Positions 39,167 to 49,968 of a DNA stretch of 64,000 nucleotides are shown piece by piece. Source of the stretch: Dickeya oryzae (GTDB lineage Bacteria > Pseudomonadota > Gammaproteobacteria > Enterobacterales > Enterobacteriaceae). Within the stretch, counting starts at the first letter, position 1; every line of letters starts with the position of its first letter. The position numbers were made by a program, and so were the translations under genes. The notes below the pieces were generated by a model. It saw only the letters and a list, made by a program, of their open reading frames with translations. It was not told the origin of the DNA and ran no database searches. The DNA is taken from contig NZ_SULL01000014.1 of NCBI RefSeq assembly GCF_009372235.1, positions 124,001-188,000 of the forward strand. The letters run 5' to 3'.

Positions 39167-40564
39167 TTATGCATGAGAGGTGCGGCGGGATTGCGCCGCA
39201 CGCAGCGTTTGAAATACCGCCGCAATTTTTTGTGAATCTTTGATGCCGGGTTGCGATTCAACGCCGGAGTTAACATCCAGTCCTGCCGCGCCGAATTTGG
39301 CCGCCTGCGCGATGTTGTCCGGATTGAGGCCACCGGCCAGCAGCACCTGCTGTAACGATTGTCCTTGCAGCAATGACCAGTTGAACGATTGACCACTGCC
39401 ACCCTGACCGTTGTCGAGCAGTATCCGATCAACCTGTGGCAGTGCCAGAAGGGGCAGCGTATCGCCGACCGGTTGGGCTTTCCATATCTGGCAGGTTGCA
39501 GGCAGTTGCTCCCGCAGTGCAGCAACGGTGGCATCGTCTTCATGGCCATGTAGTTGAACTGCTGCCAGTTGAAGCGATGATGCCGCTTCCACGATTTCAG
39601 CCAGTGGCGCGTCACGGAATACCCCGACATAGCGCAACGGGGCACCGGCCATGACAGTACGTGCTTGTGACGTTGTCACGTAACGAGGTGAGCTGGCAAC
39701 AAAAATCAGCCCGCCATATACCGCACCGGCCTGGAAAGCGGCAGCAGCATCTTCAGGCCGAGTCAGCCCACAGACTTTGTTTTCGCCCAAAATAACCCGA
39801 CGCACCGCCATGGACAGATCGTCTTCCTCCATCAGCGAACTGCCGATCAGAAAGCCGTTGGCATACTGACTTAATTCCTGAATATGGGCATAGCGGCTGA
39901 TGCCAGATTCGCTGATGACCGTGACGCTGGCGGGTAACTGTGGTGCCAGTGTGCGGGTACGGTTCAAATCGATGGACAGATCGCGCAAATCGCGGTTATT
40001 AATGCCGACAACGCGAGCCTCCAGCGCGATGGCACGCGCCAGTTCGGCTTCATTGCTCACTTCAGTCAGAATGCCCATATCCAGACTGTGTGCCACCTGT
40101 GCCAACTGGCGATACTGGTCATCATCGAGCACTGAGAGCATCAGCAGGATGGCGTCTGCCTGATAGTAACGGGCCAGGTAAATCTGATACGGGTCGATAA
40201 TAAAATCTTTGCACAGAACCGGCTGGGCAACCGCGGCGCTCACCTGGGTCAGAAAGGTGAAGTCGCCTTGAAAGTACTTCTCGTCAGTCAACACGGAAAT
40301 GGCGGAGGCGTAATCCTGATAAACTCGCGCGATAGCCGCCGGGTCAAAGTCAGCCCGAATCAACCCCTTGGAGGGAGAGGCTTTTTTACATTCCAGAATA
40401 AATGCCGGGCTGGCCTTTTTCAGCGACTGATAAAAATGGCGTGAACTGGGCGTGACCTGCGACTGAAAGCCGTCGAGCGGCTGTCGTTGTTTGCGCTCGG
40501 TTACCCACAGTGCTTTGTCGCGTACGATTTTGGTTAATACGGTTTCCTGCATGTTCATCATCAT
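39167..40564 (-). CDS. trpC: Indole-3-glycerol phosphate synthase / PRA isomerase fusion
   Basis: Two fused TIM barrels. The N-terminal IGPS (to about residue 258) has the motifs [32 protein letters not shown] and [14 protein letters not shown]. The C-terminal PRAI has [19 protein letters not shown] with its catalytic Cys and [12 protein letters not shown]. The fused form is usual in Enterobacterales. Four ATGs fall within the first five codons (40564, 40561, 40558, 40552); the start overlaps the trpD stop and the exact one is uncertain. Confidence 0.95.
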   Translation of the reverse strand: MMMNMQETVLTKIVRDKALWVTERKQRQPLDGFQSQVTPSSRHFYQSLKKASPAFILECKKASPSKGLIRADFDPAAIARVYQDYASAISVLTDEKYFQGDFTFLTQVSAAVAQPVLCKDFIIDPYQIYLARYYQADAILLMLSVLDDDQYRQLAQVAHSLDMGILTEVSNEAELARAIALEARVVGINNRDLRDLSIDLNRTRTLAPQLPASVTVISESGISRYAHIQELSQYANGFLIGSSLMEEDDLSMAVRRVILGENKVCGLTRPEDAAAAFQAGAVYGGLIFVASSPRYVTTSQARTVMAGAPLRYVGVFRDAPLAEIVEAASSLQLAAVQLHGHEDDATVAALREQLPATCQIWKAQPVGDTLPLLALPQVDRILLDNGQGGSGQSFNWSLLQGQSLQQVLLAGGLNPDNIAQAAKFGAAGLDVNSGVESQPGIKDSQKIAAVFQTLRAAQSRRTSHA

Positions 40565-41559
40565 CCTCTGGTTGCCAGTTCCAATACCCGTTGGTAAGCC
40601 TGACCGCTATGAATCACGTCCAGTGCTTGTTGGGCATTCTGCCGTAGATCTTCCTGTCCGAACAGTTTTAACAAGAGCGCCACATTAGCCGCGACGGCGG
40701 CATCGTGTGCGGGGTGTCCTTTGCCCTGAAGCAGTCGGGCCAGAATATCACGGTTTTCTTCCGGTGAGCCGCCCAGTAAATCGTCCAGTGAGAAGGAGTC
40801 CAGCCCGAAATCATGGGGGGTTAACTGGTAAGTGGTTACCTGCCCGTCACGCAGTTCTGCCACGTGCGTTGGGGCATGAATGGCGACTTCATCCATTCCA
40901 CCGCCGTGTACCACAGCGGCACGCTGATACCCCAGTACTTTCAGTGTTTCGGCAATTGGCGCGACCAGCTCGGGCCGGTAGACGCCAATCAGCGCCAGCG
41001 GCGGACGTGCAGGGTTAATCAGCGGCCCTAACACGTTGAACAGGGTGCGAGTTTTTAACTGCTGACGCACTGGCATCGCATGACGAAAACCGGTGTGGTA
41101 TTGCGGTGCAAACAGAAAACAGACGCCCAGATCGTCCAGTGCCTGACGGGATAGCTCTGCCGACATATCGAGTTTGATACCAAAGGCCGACAATAAATCA
41201 GACGATCCTGAACGGCTGGATACGCTACGGTTGCCGTGTTTGGCGACTTTTACCCCGCAAGCAGCCGCGACAAAGGCACTGGCGGTAGAAATGTTAATGC
41301 TGTTAGAGCCATCGCCGCCGGTGCCGACAATATCAGCAAATAGGTAATCCGGACGTGGGAACGGTTTGGCATCAGCCAGCAGCGCCGTTGCGGCACCCGC
41401 GATTTCATCGGGGTGTTCACCACGAACTTTCATGCTGATGAGTGCCGCCGCCAACTGTGTCGGCTCCAGCTCGCCCTGAATAATAGCCGCAAACAGTTGC
41501 TGGCTTTCTGCCTGACTCAGAATGTCGGCACGGTACAATTTCTCAAGAATCTGTTGCAT
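40561..41559 (-). CDS. trpD: Anthranilate phosphoribosyltransferase
   Basis: Transfers phosphoribosyl to anthranilate, about 332 residues. The PRPP-binding motif [21 protein letters not shown] is near residue 80, followed by [17 protein letters not shown] and [15 protein letters not shown]. It is a free enzyme here, not fused to the TrpG glutaminase as in E. coli. I chose ATG 41559 because AAGGAG precedes it; an ATG at 41577 abuts the trpG stop. Confidence 0.95.
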   Translation of the reverse strand: MQQILEKLYRADILSQAESQQLFAAIIQGELEPTQLAAALISMKVRGEHPDEIAGAATALLADAKPFPRPDYLFADIVGTGGDGSNSINISTASAFVAAACGVKVAKHGNRSVSSRSGSSDLLSAFGIKLDMSAELSRQALDDLGVCFLFAPQYHTGFRHAMPVRQQLKTRTLFNVLGPLINPARPPLALIGVYRPELVAPIAETLKVLGYQRAAVVHGGGMDEVAIHAPTHVAELRDGQVTTYQLTPHDFGLDSFSLDDLLGGSPEENRDILARLLQGKGHPAHDAAVAANVALLLKLFGQEDLRQNAQQALDVIHSGQAYQRVLELATRG

Positions 41560-41577
41560 TCGTGTGTCTCCTTCCAT

Positions 41578-42156
41578 TCAGGCCAAAGCCCAGTCCAGCG
41601 TTTGATTCAGCAACTGCGCACCTTGTGTCGTCAGAATCGATTCCGGGTGGAACTGGAAACCACAGACACGGTGTTCATCATGGCGTACCGCCATCACCAT
41701 GCCGTTAAAACTGGCGTTAATCACCAGTTCTGCTGGGATGTTGCTTCCCACCAGCGAGTGATAGCGTGCTACCGGCAACGGGCTGGGTAACCCGATGAAC
41801 ATGGCCTGACCGTCGTGTTCAACACTGGAGGCTTTACCGTGCAGGATCTCACCGGCCTGACCCACATGACCGCCGTAGGCTTCGACGATGGCCTGATGTC
41901 CCAGACAAATCCCGATGATCGGCAGTTGGCCGCGTAAGCGTTGCAGCAGTACCGGCATGCACCCAGCTTCAGCGGGGGTGCCGGGCCCGGGAGAGAGCAT
42001 CAACACCGGCTTTTCCATCTGCTGCAGGCGTTCGATGATCACATCCGCAGGCAATTGGTTGCGGTACACCACGACGTTGTGGCCGCTGGCACGCAGTTGA
42101 TCGACCAGGTTATAGGTAAAAGAATCAATGTTATCGAGTAATAGGATATCGGCCAT
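41578..42156 (-). CDS. trpG: Anthranilate synthase component II, glutaminase
   Basis: Class I glutamine amidotransferase supplying ammonia to TrpE, 192 residues. The triad is visible: the Cys in [15 protein letters not shown] near residue 84, and His/Glu in [13 protein letters not shown] near 170. The start [20 protein letters not shown] is typical. Its ATG meets the trpE stop. The unfused arrangement is as in Serratia, Yersinia and other non-E. coli enterics. Confidence 0.96.
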   Translation of the reverse strand: MADILLLDNIDSFTYNLVDQLRASGHNVVVYRNQLPADVIIERLQQMEKPVLMLSPGPGTPAEAGCMPVLLQRLRGQLPIIGICLGHQAIVEAYGGHVGQAGEILHGKASSVEHDGQAMFIGLPSPLPVARYHSLVGSNIPAELVINASFNGMVMAVRHDEHRVCGFQFHPESILTTQGAQLLNQTLDWALA

Positions 42157-43718
42157 CAGAACACCTCCCGGGCATGATGCGCGCTGGCAATCGCGCGCAG
42201 AACCGCGCGGGCTTTGTTACGGGTCTCGTCGGCTTCGGCTTGCGGCTGGGAATCCAGCACGACGCCAGCACCAGCCTGCACGGTAGCGATGCCATCTTCC
42301 ACATAGGCGGAACGGATGACGATGCAGGTATCGAGGTCGCCACGTGCGGTGAAGTAACCTACCGCACCGCCGTAGCTGCCGCGGCGTGTTTTCTCACTTT
42401 CCGCGATCAACTGCATCGCCCGGACTTTAGGCGCGCCGCTGAGCGTCCCCATGTTCATACATGCGCGGTAGGCGTGCAGGACATCCAGATCGTGACGCAG
42501 CGTGCCAACCACCCGAGAAACCAGATGCATCACGAATGAGTAGCGGTCCACTTTGGTCAGGTCAGCCACATAGCGGCTACCGGGTTCGCAGATCCGCGCC
42601 AAATCGTTGCGAGCCAGGTCAACCAGCATCAGATGCTCGGCCAGTTCTTTATGGTCGGTGCGCATTTCCAGTTCGATACGGCTGTCCAGATCCCGGTCCA
42701 GCGAGCCGTCAGCGCGACGCCCACGAGGACGAGTGCCTGCAATAGGGTAGATTTCAATCTGGCGGCTGATGGCGTCATATTTGAGCGAGCTTTCCGGCGA
42801 GGCACCGAACAGGGTGAAATCCTGATCTTGCATGTAAAACATGTAAGGGCTCGGATTGTTGTCTTTCAGTGTCTGGTAGGCGGCCAACGGTGACGGGCAT
42901 GGCAGCGAGAAACGACGGGATGGGACGACCTGGAAGATCTCACCGATGCGGATTGCCTGCTGCATCTGGCTGACGACGGCACCATAGTCTTCATCGCTTT
43001 GATTGCAGTTCAGGGTCATGGTGTCTACTGTCTGGTACGGCAACGCTGGCGCAGGCTGGCGTAACTGGTGTTGTAACTGCTCCAGACGCTGTTGCAGACG
43101 CAGACGCTCAGTAGCATCAGGTGTAAACAGGCTGGCTTGCAGGTGGGTGACCCGTTTTTGGTGATCCACAATCAGCAGTGTTTCAGCCAGATAAAAACAG
43201 TAATCCGGGCAGCGCTGTTGCTGGCTGAGTGGCGGCAGGCTCTCGAAGCCGGCTACCAGATCGTAGGCGAACAGGCCACCGAAGAACATCGCTTCACGTT
43301 CGTCTGGCGGGCAGGTCACCAGTGTCAGCATCTGGCGTAGCGCATCGAATACCGACAGCGAGCGCAGGCGCGCATCTTCATCTAACAGGCCGTCGATGCC
43401 AGGAAAGGTCAGTTCGCGACCGTTTGGACGCACATCGACCGTGACATCGCTCGGTAGTGCCTTGTCCAGCAACGGTAACAGCGAGGCACCGTTAGCTGTT
43501 AATGCCTGAATGGATACCTGCGAGCCGAGGGCGGTAATACGCAATGCACTGTCGACAATCAGCAAGCTCTGCAGATTCTGCTTGCTATCGATCTCGGCTG
43601 ACTCCAGCAACAGCGTTGCCGGACGCGCGCCGCATAATTGATGGAACGTGGCGCTGGGATCGTTACGGTATTCGGCGTCGACGCGCAACAGCTCTAGTTC
43701 AGGTTGTGGTGTGTGCAT
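42156..43718 (-). CDS. trpE: Anthranilate synthase component I
   Basis: Converts chorismate and ammonia to anthranilate; feedback-inhibited by tryptophan. The 520-residue product (also 520 in E. coli) contains the Trp-site motif [72 protein letters not shown] and [12 protein letters not shown]. The start is [11 protein letters not shown] at 43718; an earlier in-frame ATG at 43742 sits in the attenuator T run and is not credible. Confidence 0.97.
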   Translation of the reverse strand: MHTPQPELELLRVDAEYRNDPSATFHQLCGARPATLLLESAEIDSKQNLQSLLIVDSALRITALGSQVSIQALTANGASLLPLLDKALPSDVTVDVRPNGRELTFPGIDGLLDEDARLRSLSVFDALRQMLTLVTCPPDEREAMFFGGLFAYDLVAGFESLPPLSQQQRCPDYCFYLAETLLIVDHQKRVTHLQASLFTPDATERLRLQQRLEQLQHQLRQPAPALPYQTVDTMTLNCNQSDEDYGAVVSQMQQAIRIGEIFQVVPSRRFSLPCPSPLAAYQTLKDNNPSPYMFYMQDQDFTLFGASPESSLKYDAISRQIEIYPIAGTRPRGRRADGSLDRDLDSRIELEMRTDHKELAEHLMLVDLARNDLARICEPGSRYVADLTKVDRYSFVMHLVSRVVGTLRHDLDVLHAYRACMNMGTLSGAPKVRAMQLIAESEKTRRGSYGGAVGYFTARGDLDTCIVIRSAYVEDGIATVQAGAGVVLDSQPQAEADETRNKARAVLRAIASAHHAREVF

Positions 43719-43742
43719 GATGTTTACTCGTATTTTGTCCAT

Positions 43743-43768
43743 AAAAAAACCCGCTACCAGCGGGTTTC
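43743..43768 (-). terminator. trp attenuator terminator
   Basis: AAACCCGCT / AGCGGGTTT followed by TTTT on the minus strand lies between the leader peptide and trpE. It is the rho-independent arm of trp attenuation, positioned 34 bases beyond the leader stop. Confidence 0.93.
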
Positions 43769-43801
43769 AGGATAGGCATGTCGGAAAATGGCTATGCGTT
43801 A

Positions 43802-43873
43802 TCACTTCACCCGCAACAGGGAGAAGCGCCACCAACCAGCATGATTTTTCAGGGGCAGGGTTGTTACCGTCAT
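43802..43873 (-). CDS. trpL: trp operon leader peptide
   Basis: A leader ORF of about 23 codons with tandem tryptophans at positions 14-15 (NHAGWWRFS), the ribosome-stalling codons of attenuation. The GAGGA ribosome site suits ATG 43873; an ATG two codons earlier (43879) is too close to it. It is longer than the 14-codon E. coli leader but keeps WWR. The attenuator hairpin follows after the stop. Confidence 0.9.
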   Translation of the reverse strand: MTVTTLPLKNHAGWWRFSLLRVK

Positions 43874-43906
43874 CGCCATATCCTCACTTATCGCTACGCT
43901 TGAACT

Positions 43907-43943
43907 TGTGTACTAGTTAACTGGAACACAGAAAGGAAGTCAA
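43907..43943 (-). promoter_or_regulatory. trp promoter and TrpR operator
   Basis: On the minus strand TTGACT (-35, 43938-43943) and TTAACT (-10, 43915-43920) are spaced 17 bases apart. The -10 lies within the TrpR operator palindrome (CCAGTTAACTAGTAC, 43910-43924), as in E. coli. Confidence 0.88.
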
Positions 43944-44092
43944 TAACATTTAACCGGATTTTTTCGGGGGAATGTCTGGTGGCTGATGGCAGGATGGTGA
44001 GAGCAGGCAGCACGGACCGATCTTTTTTCCTTTTTGGTCAGGTTGATGGCATCATGCCGCCTGAAATTTCCTGAAACAGCGAGATACCCGAC

Positions 44093-44965
44093 GTGCCAGA
44101 TGAGTTACCCGCATCACCTGCATTTCCCCTGTATGACTTGCACAGCCACACCACGGCGTCTGACGGATTACTGACGCCTGCTGAATTGGTGCAGCGAGCG
44201 GTGAGTATGCGCGTCAGCGTGCTGGCAATTACCGATCACGACACCACGGCGGCATTGGCGCAGGCACAGGCGGCTATTGTGCAGCAGGCATTACCATTGC
44301 GGCTGATTGCTGGTGTTGAGATTTCCACGGTCTGGGAAAATCACGAAATTCATATCGTCGGACTGGGGATGGATTGTGACCATCCCGCCTTGACCTCGTT
44401 GCTGCAACAGCAAGTGCAGTATCGTCAGCAACGGGCCGAACAGATAGCTCTGCGGCTGGAAAAAGCGCTTATCCCTGATGCGCTGGCTGGCGCATCGCGG
44501 CTGGCGGAGGGCGGCATGATCACCCGCGGGCATTTTGCGCGCTACCTGGTCGAGCTGGAAAAAGCCGACACGGTCGCCCAGGTGTTTAAAAAATATCTGG
44601 CTAAAGGGAAAACCGGCTATGTACCGCCACAGTGGTGTACAATACAACAAGCCGTGGACGCTATCCGTCAGTCGGGTGGAGTGGCGGTGCTGGCGCATCC
44701 TGGCCGTTATGACCTGACCACCAAATGGCTCAAACGCCTGATCGGGCATGTTGCTGATTGTGGTGGGGAAGCGATGGAAATCGCCCAATGTCAGCAGGCA
44801 CCGGATGAGCGTTCACAACTGGCGCGTTATGCGCAGGACTATCATTTGCTGGGGTCACAGGGGTCGGACTTTCATCAACCCTGTGCCTGGATAGAGTTGG
44901 GGCGAAAATTGTGGTTGCCTGCGGGCGTGGAGCCAGTCTGGCAACACCCGGCGTTAGCGGGCTAA
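44093..44965 (+). CDS. trpH: RNase AM / 5'-3' exonuclease TrpH
   Basis: PHP-domain metallo-phosphoesterase that trims 5' ends of rRNA precursors and degrades short RNAs and 3',5'-bisphosphates (E. coli YciV/RNase AM). The 290 residues include the PHP metal motifs DLHSHTTASDG, ITDHDTTAAL, AGVEISTVWENHEIHIVGL, VLAHPGRYDL and GSDFHQP. The start is GTG, preceded only by a weak ribosome site. It is divergent from the trp operon. Confidence 0.92.
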   Translation: MPDELPASPAFPLYDLHSHTTASDGLLTPAELVQRAVSMRVSVLAITDHDTTAALAQAQAAIVQQALPLRLIAGVEISTVWENHEIHIVGLGMDCDHPALTSLLQQQVQYRQQRAEQIALRLEKALIPDALAGASRLAEGGMITRGHFARYLVELEKADTVAQVFKKYLAKGKTGYVPPQWCTIQQAVDAIRQSGGVAVLAHPGRYDLTTKWLKRLIGHVADCGGEAMEIAQCQQAPDERSQLARYAQDYHLLGSQGSDFHQPCAWIELGRKLWLPAGVEPVWQHPALAG

Positions 44966-45155
44966 GTTACGACGGTACGACGCGGGATAGGTTCATTTCA
45001 TTTACTCGTTGCTGTTACCAGGTCATCGTGATGGTGCTGGTATACCGGTTTCGCCTTTACCCCGCTCGCTATTCATACAGCATTTTGTCGCGTGTCACTT
45101 CTGTTGTGGCGGCTTGCCTGAGAGTGACGCGTTTTCAGAAGACAGAGGATGTAGC

Positions 45156-45776
45156 ATGAGTCAGTTTTTCTATATTCATCCGCAGAACCCGCAACCGCGT
45201 CTGCTTAACCAGACGGTGGAGATCCTGCGTAAAAGCGGTGTTATCGTTTATCCCACCGATTCAGGGTACGCACTGGGGTGCATGCTGGAAGACAAAGCGG
45301 CGATGGAGCGCATTTGCCGTATTCGCGAACTGGATCAAAACCATAATTTCACGCTGATGTGTCGCGACCTGTCAGAGTTGTCCTCCTATGCGTATGTGGA
45401 TAATGCCGCGTTTCGTTTGATCAAAAATAATACGCCGGGTAATTACACCTTTATCCTCAAGGCAACCAAGGAAGTGCCACGTCGCCTGATGAACGACAAG
45501 CGCAAAACCATTGGGATGCGTGTGCCGTCTAACCCGATTGCACTGGAATTACTGTCGGTGCTGAATGAGCCGTTAATGTCAACCACGCTGATGCTGCCGG
45601 GTAATGATTTTGCCGAGTCTGACCCGGAAGAAATTCAGGAACAGCTGGGTAAGCGGGTGGACTTGATTATTCATGGTGGCTTTTTGGGACAACAACCCAC
45701 CACGGTTATTGACCTGACCGACGATGTACCAGTGGTAGTACGCGAAGGTACGGGGGATGTGACACCGTTTTTGTAA
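45156..45776 (+). CDS. yciO: YciO, Sua5/YrdC-family protein
   Basis: A 206-residue YrdC-fold protein related to the threonylcarbamoyl-AMP synthase TsaC. It has the substrate-binding VIVYPTDSGYALGCMLEDKAA, RICRIRELDQNHNFTLMCRDLSE and VRVPS-type motifs (IGMRVPSNPIAL). Physiological role is unclear; it does not fully replace TsaC in E. coli. The start (MSQFFYIHPQNPQPRLLNQT) and length match E. coli YciO. It follows trpH after 190 bp. Confidence 0.93.
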   Translation: MSQFFYIHPQNPQPRLLNQTVEILRKSGVIVYPTDSGYALGCMLEDKAAMERICRIRELDQNHNFTLMCRDLSELSSYAYVDNAAFRLIKNNTPGNYTFILKATKEVPRRLMNDKRKTIGMRVPSNPIALELLSVLNEPLMSTTLMLPGNDFAESDPEEIQEQLGKRVDLIIHGGFLGQQPTTVIDLTDDVPVVVREGTGDVTPFL

Positions 45777-45999
45777 AACGCCTCCTGTCTGTCATGCGTT
45801 ATTCTGCAATAAGCCTTACGGTCAGGCGAGGCTTACCGCACAACGCCCATTGTCGCTAACATTTAGCATACAAATGGGTGGAATCAAGGTATAATCGCAC
45901 TATTCTGCGTTAACGCTTTATTTTTAATGAGTTAACGCATTTCTGGTCATCAATGACATTCCCCCCGACGCCTGTGAAGGCGACATCAGAGGTTGCTCA

Positions 46000-46890
46000 A
46001 TGAGCGAAAAGCTACAGAAAGTACTGGCGCGTGCAGGGCACGGTTCACGCCGCGAAATTGAAAGTATGATTGAAGCCGGGCGCATTAGCGTTGACGGCAA
46101 GATTGCCACGCTGGGGGATCGCGTTGAGGTTACCCGGGCGACCAAAATTCGTATCGACGGACATGTGGTGTCAGTTCGTGAAACTGAAGAAGCTGTCTGC
46201 CGTGTATTAATGTATTACAAACCGGAAGGGGAACTCTGTACCCGCAGCGACCCGGAAGGCCGACCGACGGTGTTTGATCGTCTGCCGCGCATTCAGGGAT
46301 ACCGTTGGGTGGCAGTAGGGCGTCTTGACGTGAATACCTCTGGCCTGTTGCTGTTTACAACGGATGGTGAGCTGGCTAACCGTCTGATGCACCCCAGCCG
46401 TGAAGTTGAGCGTGAGTATGCCGTACGCGTCTTTGGCGAGGTGGGTGATGATAAAATTCGTCAATTGAGTAAAGGTGTTCAACTGGAAGATGGCCCTGCG
46501 GCATTTCGCGCGATTCGCTATCAAGGTGGCGAAGGCCTGAACCAATGGTACAACGTCACCCTGACGGAAGGCCGTAACCGCGAAGTACGTCGCTTGTGGG
46601 AAGCGGTGGGCGTACAGGTGAGTCGTCTGATCCGTGTGCGTTATGGCGATATTCAGTTGCCTAAAGGGTTACCCCGTGGTGGCTGGACGGAGATGGCGTT
46701 GGCCGACGTTAACTACTTGCGTGAACTGGTGCAACTGACGCCCGAAACGGTCAGTAAACTGCCAGTGGAGCGCGAGCGCCGTCGGGTGAAGGCTAACCAG
46801 ATACGCCGTGCGGTGAAACGCCATGGGCAGACGGGCGCGGCGAGTCGTCCTGCTGGTAACCGTCGCAGTGCGCCGAAGCGCAACGGCTGA
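46000..46890 (+). CDS. rluB: 23S rRNA pseudouridine-2605 synthase RluB
   Basis: Converts U2605 of 23S rRNA to pseudouridine. An N-terminal S4 RNA-binding domain ([20 protein letters not shown]) precedes the RsuA-type catalytic domain with the active-site Asp in [21 protein letters not shown] near residue 110. [17 protein letters not shown] follows. The C-terminal tail is basic and disordered. Length is 296 (E. coli 291). A TATAAT box occurs near 45889-45894. Confidence 0.95.
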   Translation: MSEKLQKVLARAGHGSRREIESMIEAGRISVDGKIATLGDRVEVTRATKIRIDGHVVSVRETEEAVCRVLMYYKPEGELCTRSDPEGRPTVFDRLPRIQGYRWVAVGRLDVNTSGLLLFTTDGELANRLMHPSREVEREYAVRVFGEVGDDKIRQLSKGVQLEDGPAAFRAIRYQGGEGLNQWYNVTLTEGRNREVRRLWEAVGVQVSRLIRVRYGDIQLPKGLPRGGWTEMALADVNYLRELVQLTPETVSKLPVERERRRVKANQIRRAVKRHGQTGAASRPAGNRRSAPKRNG

Positions 46891-46983
46891 TTGGTTTGTC
46901 GGAGGCTGTGCCGACTGGCGCAGCCTCTTTGCTGTTGTCTCCTGGGTGCCCATCTACCTTCGCAGTTTGTTCTTTCCTGATAT

Positions 46984-47574
46984 CTACCAGTCAATCCCTT
47001 GCTGGGCTTGGACCCCGGCGTCAAAGGCATGTTTCACCGGTCGCATTTCCGTTACGGTATCCGCCATTTCCAGCAGGTCGCGATGACAACCCCGGCCAGT
47101 AATGACAACGCTTTGGTGCGCAGGCCTCTGCTGTAGTGCGATCATGACATCGTTCAGCGGCAGGTAATCGTAGCTCAGCATGTAGGTCAGTTCATCGAGC
47201 ACCACCAGGTCGAGCGAATCATCGGCCAGCATACGCAGGCCATGCTGCCACACATGCTGGGCGGCTTCGGTGTCTGTCTGGCGGTTTTGTGTATCCCAGG
47301 TAAAACCGGTCGCCATCACCTGAAACTCCACCCCATGCTGCTGTAGCAGATTCTTTTCGCCGTTTGGCCATTCACCTTTAATGAACTGGATGACGCCTGC
47401 TTTCAGTCCGTGTCCGACGGCCCGGGTCACCGTACCGAAGGCCGCCGTGGTTTTTCCTTTACCGTTACCGGTAAATACCATCAGAATGCCACGTACGTCT
47501 GTGGCGGCGGCGATGCGGGCGTCGACTTTCTCTTTAAGTCGCTGTTGACGTTGCTGGTGACGATCATCACTCAT
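46984..47574 (-). CDS. btuR: Cob(I)alamin adenosyltransferase CobO/BtuR
   Basis: ATP:corrinoid adenosyltransferase making adenosylcobalamin precursors, 196 residues. The P-loop VFTGNGKGKTTAAFGTVTRAVG is near residue 33; DLVVLDELTYMLSYDYLP forms the Walker B-like region and VVITGRGCHRDLLEMADTVTEM the C-terminal family block. Length equals E. coli BtuR (196). The gene is convergent with rluB. Confidence 0.95.
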   Translation of the reverse strand: MSDDRHQQRQQRLKEKVDARIAAATDVRGILMVFTGNGKGKTTAAFGTVTRAVGHGLKAGVIQFIKGEWPNGEKNLLQQHGVEFQVMATGFTWDTQNRQTDTEAAQHVWQHGLRMLADDSLDLVVLDELTYMLSYDYLPLNDVMIALQQRPAHQSVVITGRGCHRDLLEMADTVTEMRPVKHAFDAGVQAQQGIDW

Positions 47575-47607
47575 AAGCGGGTACCCTTTGTTCCATTGTG
47601 TGTTGCA

Positions 47608-48369
47608 TCATTCGGCTGGGCCAGGTTTGCGGTCGGGTTGTGCGTCAAAGCTCATGCCGGTCTTACGGCGGCTGTCATCCCCCATCAGATAGAGGTAAAG
47701 CGGCATAATATCTGCCGGTGTTTTGAGCTTGTTCGGATCTTCGTTGGGGAATGCGGCGGCGCGCATCGGAGTACGGGTACCACCAGGATTGATGCAGTTG
47801 ACCCGCAGGTTGCGGTTGCGATACTCCTCGGCCAGTACCTGCATCATGCCTTCGGTCGCAAATTTGGAGACCGAATAAGCCCCCCAGTTAGCGCGCCCCT
47901 GACGACCCACACTGGAACTGGTGAAAATGAGCGACGGACTGGCGGATTTCAGCAGCAACGGCAATAACGCCTGTGTCAGCATAAAAGTCGCGTTAACGTT
48001 AACCTGCATGACCTGGTGCCAGACGGTAGCAGATTGTTCCTCCATCGGCACAATGTCACCCAGCAGACCAGCATTGTGCAGCACGCCATCTAGCCGCGGT
48101 AGCGCCTGACCAATCTGCCCGGCTATCTGCATAAAGTCATGTTGACTGGCGGTCAGCATATCGCAGGGGATGAGATAACTATGGGTCCCGCACTCTTGCA
48201 GGATTTGTTGTTCCACGTCCCGCAGTTTACTCTCGGTACGTCCCAGCAACACCAGGCTTGCACCATGACGAGCATAGGTCAGTGCGGCCTCGCGTCCAAT
48301 GCCGTCACCGGCACCCGTGACCAGAATAATACGGTGTTGCAACAAGTCTTTTTTCGGTTGGTAATGCAA
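47608..48369 (-). CDS. yciK: Short-chain oxidoreductase YciK
   Basis: Rossmann-fold NAD(P)-dependent dehydrogenase of the classical SDR family, 253 residues. It has the cofactor motif VTGAGDGIGREAALTYA, the NAG loop LHNAGLLGD, and the catalytic Ser-Tyr-Lys in TSSSVGRQGRANWGAYSVSKFA. Substrate unknown. It lies 34 bp upstream of btuR on the same strand, as in E. coli. Confidence 0.93.
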   Translation of the reverse strand: MHYQPKKDLLQHRIILVTGAGDGIGREAALTYARHGASLVLLGRTESKLRDVEQQILQECGTHSYLIPCDMLTASQHDFMQIAGQIGQALPRLDGVLHNAGLLGDIVPMEEQSATVWHQVMQVNVNATFMLTQALLPLLLKSASPSLIFTSSSVGRQGRANWGAYSVSKFATEGMMQVLAEEYRNRNLRVNCINPGGTRTPMRAAAFPNEDPNKLKTPADIMPLYLYLMGDDSRRKTGMSFDAQPDRKPGPAE

Positions 48370-48651
48370 AACAGTGTCCTCTGGCTGTCATCATTCGTGG
48401 ATGATGAGGTGTTTCTAAAAAGCCATCATGGTTTTTTTATGCCTGAAACAATAGGTGTTTTCAATCAGAAGGTCCGGCTTTCTCACAGACTACGCAGCAA
48501 AAAGCAGCGGAAAGTTCAATTTATATATAAAGATCATCGCCATCACGCTTGTCATACGTTAGGTTAGAAGCTCGGCGCACCGCGCTGTAAACCGTAATGG
48601 TTGTTGTAGAATCAACGTCATATATCACATTGGTCAATGAAGGCGGTATTT

Positions 48652-49698
48652 GTGGAATTACTTTCTCAGTATGGTTTATTCCTGGCAAAAGTCGTCACCC
48701 TTGTCGTCGCGATCGGCGCATTGGTGGTGCTGACAGTCGGTATGACGCAGCGTAAACGCCATCGTAAAGGCGAACTGCAAGTGATTAATCTGGGCGAACA
48801 ATACCGTGAAATGCGGCAGGAGATGCGGTCTGCCGCGATGAGCGACACCGAGCGCAACCTGCTGGAGAAAAAACAAAAAAAAGAAGACAAGGAAACCGCC
48901 AGACAGGAAAAGAAACGTGCCAAACGTGGCGAGGAGAAATCCGCTCGCCCGTGCTTATATGTACTCGATTTTAACGGCAGCATGGATGCGGGCGAGGTCA
49001 GTTCGCTGCGTGAAGAGGTATCGGCAGTGCTGGCGGTGGCGCGTCCGGAAGATGAAGTGTTACTGCGACTGGAAAGTCCCGGTGGCGTGGTGCATGGCTA
49101 TGGGCTGGCCGCGTCCCAGTTACAGCGCATCCGGCAGCGTGGTATTCGCCTGACGGTAGCCGTGGATAAAGTGGCAGCCAGTGGCGGCTATATGATGGCA
49201 TGTGTGGCAGATCGTATTGTGGCTGCACCGTTCGCTGTTGTCGGGTCGATTGGCGTGGTAGCACAAATCCCGAACTTCAATCGCTTATTGAAAAATAAAG
49301 ATATTGATGTGGAGTTGCATACGGCGGGCCAGTACAAACGCACACTGACGTTGTTCGGTGAAAACACGGATGAAGGACGGGAAAAATTCCGTCAGGAATT
49401 AAATGAAACGCATCTGCTATTTAAACAGTTTGTCAGCGAGATGCGTCCGTCATTGGATGTTGAATCGGTCGCGACCGGTGAGCACTGGTTTGGTACACAG
49501 GCGAAGGATATGGGGCTGGTGGATGCCATTGGCACCAGTGACGACCTGCTGATTGCTGAAATGGAAAACCACGAAGTATTGGCAGTACGCTATACCCGCC
49601 GTAAGCGCTTGTTGGACCGGTTAACCGGTAGTACCAGTGATGCGCTGGAACGTCTGATGCTGCGTTGGTGGCAACGAGGAAATCATCCTCACCTGTAA
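48652..49698 (+). CDS. sohB: S49 peptidase SohB
   Basis: Inner-membrane protease of the SppA family, about 348 residues. It has an N-terminal helix (LFLAKVVTLVVAIGALVVLTV), a charged linker (about 60-100) and one S49 domain with LESPGGVVHGYGLAASQL, the nucleophile serine in KVAASGGYMMACVAD and the lysine in TAGQYKRTLTLFGENTDEG. I chose GTG 48652 because it aligns with E. coli MELLSEYG and has an upstream AAGGCGG; an ATG at 48637 is possible. Confidence 0.93.
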   Translation: MELLSQYGLFLAKVVTLVVAIGALVVLTVGMTQRKRHRKGELQVINLGEQYREMRQEMRSAAMSDTERNLLEKKQKKEDKETARQEKKRAKRGEEKSARPCLYVLDFNGSMDAGEVSSLREEVSAVLAVARPEDEVLLRLESPGGVVHGYGLAASQLQRIRQRGIRLTVAVDKVAASGGYMMACVADRIVAAPFAVVGSIGVVAQIPNFNRLLKNKDIDVELHTAGQYKRTLTLFGENTDEGREKFRQELNETHLLFKQFVSEMRPSLDVESVATGEHWFGTQAKDMGLVDAIGTSDDLLIAEMENHEVLAVRYTRRKRLLDRLTGSTSDALERLMLRWWQRGNHPHL

Positions 49699-49968
49699 GT
49701 CGGTTGTTTGACCTGCCTGTCCGTGTAGTGCCTTTGTATCAATACCATCAGTGTATTGTGGCGTGCCGGATAGGTGGGCTCCTCCCTGTTATTTATATTC
49801 TGGTTTCGGTATGAATATTGTGTGATGATTTTTAATCATTTATTCATCTATGAGTTATTTTATTTTTCTGATGCCGGTAACTTAATTTTTATAGTTCATG
49901 GCTGTTATTCAAAATAAAAATAGATGACCTCGATGAATGAACGGCCCGTGGGCCGCTCATGTGACGAA
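49699..49968. other. AT-rich flank of the orphan gene
   Basis: No gene seen. It is markedly AT-rich from about 49800 to 49925, unlike neighbouring DNA. A short palindrome, CGGCCC / GGGCCG, near 49942-49955 may terminate the orphan gene. Confidence 0.45.
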
